A DNA stretch of 64,000 bases from Alcanivorax nanhaiticus (lineage in GTDB: Bacteria; Pseudomonadota; Gammaproteobacteria; Pseudomonadales; Alcanivoracaceae), in contig NZ_ARXV01000016.1 in NCBI RefSeq assembly GCF_000756665.1, forward strand, positions 1 to 64,000. Reading direction: 5' to 3'. This document shows, in pieces, positions 61,796-64,000 of this stretch (positions are counted from its first letter, which is position 1; every line of letters begins with the position of its first letter). The translations under genes and the position numbers were made by a program. The notes below the pieces were generated by a model, which ran no database searches, was not told the DNA's origin, and saw only the letters and a program-made list of their open reading frames with translations.

Positions 61796-63106
61796 TTACT
61801 CGGTGAGGGTACCAGTGAAGATGTGCGCCACCATTTCCGGCGCGGAGGGGAAGTAGCCATGAAAGAAACTGGCCACCAGATTCCCGCTTCGATAAATCGC
61901 CTCCCCGCCCGTCCCGGTCTGCTTCTGGCTCTGCCAGGTGGCGGCCAATGGGGTCTCGACGGCGGCATGATGAAAGGTGTGGCCACGCAAGGTGTGGCCT
62001 TGCCACGACCAGGCCTGCATCCCCAGCCCCTGCAGTTTTTTCGTCAGTGTGGCGGTGCCCGGCAGTAGTGCCAGCCCCGCGTGCGCCACACCGTCTCCGT
62101 CCACCAGTGAGGTCAGGCAGCTCATCAAACCACCGCACTCCGCCAGGATCGGCTTGCCCGCCTGATGATGTGCCTGCACGGCATCACGCATGGGCGCATT
62201 GCCCGCCAGCGTCGCCCCATGCAGTTCCGGGTAGCCGCCGGGTAACCACAGGGCATCCACCTCAGGGAGGGTGCTATCCCGTAGCGGCGAAAAGAAGGCC
62301 AGTTCCGCGCCCATGGCCTGCAGCAGGTCCAGGTTGGCAGGGTAGAGAAAGGCAAAAGCGGCATCGCGAGCCACGCCGATACGATGCCCCCGTAGCAGGG
62401 CCGGTGGTGGCTCCGGAGCCTCGGCACGAAACGTCACCGCCGCCGGCAAGCGGTCAAGCCCGGCCTCCAGCAGCATGTTCGCAGCCTGATCGAGACGCGC
62501 ATCCAGATCATCAAGTTCACCGGCCTGGACCAGCCCCAGATGTCGCTCCGGCAGATTGAGGGCCTCATCACGGGGCAGGCAGCCGAACAGGGAAAGGGAA
62601 TCGGGCAGCCCTTCTTTCAATAGCGCGCCGTGCCGTTCACTGGCCACCTGATTGGCGATCACTTCGCTGACGCGCAGATCATCACGGTAGCTGGCCAGCC
62701 CCAGCGCCACGGCGCCAAACGTCTGCGCCATGCCCCAGGCATCGATGACCGGGATAGCGGGAATCCCGGCCAGCACGGCCAGATCCGCACTGGACGGCGT
62801 GCCATCGAACAAGCCCATGGCGCCCTCCACCAGAATCAGGTCCGCCTCCTGGGCGGCCTCGGCCAGCCGCCAACGACACTCTTGCTCGCCCGTCATCCAG
62901 GGCTGCAGCTGATACACCGGTGCGCCGCTGGCCACCTCCAGCACCATCGGGTCCAGATAGTCAGGACCGAACTTGAACACCCGGACCCGCCGCCCGGCAT
63001 TACGATGCAGACGGGCCAGCGCTGCGGTAACCAGAGATTTGCCCTGCCCGGAGCCGGGGGCACTGATCAGCGCCGCAGGTACCGTGGCAACCAATGGGTT
63101 CGACAT
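61796..63106 (-). CDS. cobB: Cobyrinic acid a,c-diamide synthase
   Basis: A 436-residue CobB/CbiA amidating cobyrinate at a and c. N-terminal AALISAPGSGQGKSLVTAAL (P-loop), FKFGPDYLDPMVLEVASGAP, VEGAMGLFDGTPSSADLAVL and the amidotransferase Cys in PILAECGGLMSCLTSLVDGD (about residue 320) are seen. It precedes cobO. With cobQ and cobO it covers part of the late pathway only; the corrin-ring genes are not in the window. Confidence 0.95.
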   Translation of the reverse strand: MSNPLVATVPAALISAPGSGQGKSLVTAALARLHRNAGRRVRVFKFGPDYLDPMVLEVASGAPVYQLQPWMTGEQECRWRLAEAAQEADLILVEGAMGLFDGTPSSADLAVLAGIPAIPVIDAWGMAQTFGAVALGLASYRDDLRVSEVIANQVASERHGALLKEGLPDSLSLFGCLPRDEALNLPERHLGLVQAGELDDLDARLDQAANMLLEAGLDRLPAAVTFRAEAPEPPPALLRGHRIGVARDAAFAFLYPANLDLLQAMGAELAFFSPLRDSTLPEVDALWLPGGYPELHGATLAGNAPMRDAVQAHHQAGKPILAECGGLMSCLTSLVDGDGVAHAGLALLPGTATLTKKLQGLGMQAWSWQGHTLRGHTFHHAAVETPLAATWQSQKQTGTGGEAIYRSGNLVASFFHGYFPSAPEMVAHIFTGTLTE

Positions 63107-63126
63107 AATGCTCCCTTGGGAAAAAG

Positions 63127-63891
63127 TCAGGCCGGCACGAAAACCGGCTTGCCGTTGACGGTGGTCACGGACAGCGACTGGTTATAGAGGCGCTCCAGCA
63201 CCTCCGGCACCAGCATGGTGTCGGCCGGGCCAAAGCACAGCTCACCATCCGGAAACAGCAACAGGATATGGTCACACCAGCGGGCGGCCAGATTCAGGTC
63301 ATGCAGACACATGAACACCGCAGCACCCTGCTCTGCCTGCTGATTCAGCAAGGCCATGACAGCCACCTGATGATGTAGATCGAGATGATTGGTGGGTTCA
63401 TCTGCCAGCCAGATCGCCGGCTGCTGGGTGAGGGCGGTGGCAATGGACACTCGCTGACGCTCACCGCCAGACAAGGTGCTGACCAGCCGATCCTTGAGCA
63501 ACGACAGAGACAACCGCTCCAGCGCGCCATTGGCAAGGCGCAGATCCTCCGCGCTTTCCCGCTGCCAGGGGGACAGGAAGGGGTGGCGACCAACCAGAGC
63601 GGTTTCCAGCACGGTGGCGGGAAAGCTGTCCTGTCGCTCCTGGAACACCACCGCCAGTTTTTGTGCCACCGCCCGGCGCGTCAATCCGCTCAGGGACTGC
63701 CCATCCAGCAACACCTCCCCGGAGCGCGCTGGCCGCAACCCGGCCAGGGTATGCAGCAGGGAAGTCTTGCCCGCACCATTGGGGCCGAGCACCCCCCAGC
63801 GCTGACCCGGTAGCACACGGGCACTGAACGCATGCCCTCCCTCACGACCCGGGATGTCCACTACCAGATTACGGGCTTCCAGTACCGCCAT
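63127..63891 (-). CDS. FecE/BtuD-type ABC transporter ATPase
   Basis: A 254-residue ATP-binding protein: Walker A GVLGPNGAGKTSLLHTLAGL (about residue 35), Q-loop VVFQERQDSFPA, signature TLSGGERQRVSIA and Walker B AIWLADEPTNHLDLHHQVAV, then the His switch MCLHDLNLAARWCDH. The FecE/BtuD subfamily takes up iron-siderophores, haem or cobalamin; the position ahead of cobB suggests vitamin B12/corrinoid. Its ATG shares one base with the permease stop. Confidence 0.9.
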   Translation of the reverse strand: MAVLEARNLVVDIPGREGGHAFSARVLPGQRWGVLGPNGAGKTSLLHTLAGLRPARSGEVLLDGQSLSGLTRRAVAQKLAVVFQERQDSFPATVLETALVGRHPFLSPWQRESAEDLRLANGALERLSLSLLKDRLVSTLSGGERQRVSIATALTQQPAIWLADEPTNHLDLHHQVAVMALLNQQAEQGAAVFMCLHDLNLAARWCDHILLLFPDGELCFGPADTMLVPEVLERLYNQSLSVTTVNGKPVFVPA

Positions 63892-64000
63892 CAGCGACTC
63901 CGGTACAGCAGGAACAGGAAGGTGGGCACACCAAGCAGGGCCGTGATCACCCCCACCGGTAACTGCTCCGGGGCCATCAGGGTCCGCGCCAGGGTGTCGG
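63891..64000 (-). CDS. FecCD/BtuC-type permease, C-terminal fragment (runs off window)
   Basis: Only the last 36 codons are present; the start lies beyond base 64000. The visible tail DTLARTLMAPEQLPVGVITA-LLGVPTFLFLLYRSR matches the end of FecCD/BtuC permeases (PVGVITALLGVPTFLFLL). TGA at 63893-63891 overlaps the ATPase start (TGATG), so the two are coupled. It is probably the membrane partner of that ATPase in corrinoid uptake. Confidence 0.82.
   Translation of the reverse strand, partial: DTLARTLMAPEQLPVGVITALLGVPTFLFLLYRSR

Noticed and set aside
1..64000. CRISPR arrays, prophage, complete insertion sequence, tRNA or rRNA genes
   Set aside because: I saw no evenly spaced direct repeats, no phage structural or integrase genes besides housekeeping xerC, no transposase, and no tRNA-like T-loop. 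Weak structured RNAs may have been missed by eye.

Overview
The window looks like the chromosome of a GC-rich gammaproteobacterium of the Pseudomonadales/Oceanospirillales type. The gene blocks hemC-hemD-hemX-hemY beside algR-algZ and argH, lptM-lysA, dapF-DUF484-xerC-yigB, and rppH-ptsP support this. An Alcanivorax-like marine bacterium is my best guess, but this is inference from gene order and base composition; no rRNA or tRNA gene is visible.

Layout: 1-3.7 kb holds phosphate transport (PhoU-like accessory plus PiT) and argA. 3.7-7.1 kb is a clearly AT-richer accessory island. It carries four or five minus-strand genes: an abortive-infection (Abi-C) protein translationally abutted to a DUF6602 nuclease-like protein, a winged-helix protein, and one or two tiny ORFs. 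Two attC-like sites punctuate it and a pair of ~0.2 kb imperfect inverted repeats flanks it; it resembles a small integron-cassette cluster without an integrase. 7.3-19.5 kb carries a GlyGly-CTERM surface protein, ilvD, a tandem DsbA/HCCA-fold protein, a MAPEG protein with a ferredoxin-reductase, the hem cluster and a TRL-like lipoprotein. 19.5-24.4 kb carries algR/algZ, argH, lptM and lysA. 24.5-28.6 kb carries an outer-membrane barrel, an NhaC antiporter, a MITE-like element, a GNAT acetyltransferase and rlmJ. 28.9-32.6 kb is dapF-DUF484-xerC-yigB-yqcC. 32.7-34.1 kb is a Fur-box-controlled hemP/HemS-like locus. 34.4-46.5 kb is housekeeping (OsmC, folA-thyA-lgt-TSUP, TANGO2-like, M20 peptidase, ptsP-rppH, a HAD phosphatase, DUF3080). 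47.5-56.2 kb is a copper-resistance region: a CopA ATPase in an overlapping run with a methyltransferase and a cupredoxin, then DUF411, a CopL/DUF2946-like protein, the CopA multicopper oxidase, CopB and a cytochrome c. 56.2-64 kb carries carbonic anhydrase, moaA, slyD, a methyltransferase and the late cobalamin genes cobQ-cobO-cobB with a BtuD/BtuC-type transporter running off the right edge.

Non-coding structure is unusually rich. At least eleven intergenic inverted-repeat elements are built from degenerate AGTTTC/AGTTGC words (e.g. GAGTTTCGAGTTGCGAAA), with related word families elsewhere. There are also REP-like hairpins of the form TGTGGGAGCGGCGGTTCC, and a 112-bp MITE-like element. The most interesting candidates are the cassette-like Abi-C/DUF6602 island and the word-repeat element family, whose arms differ between copies but in the best copy match perfectly over 33 bp.
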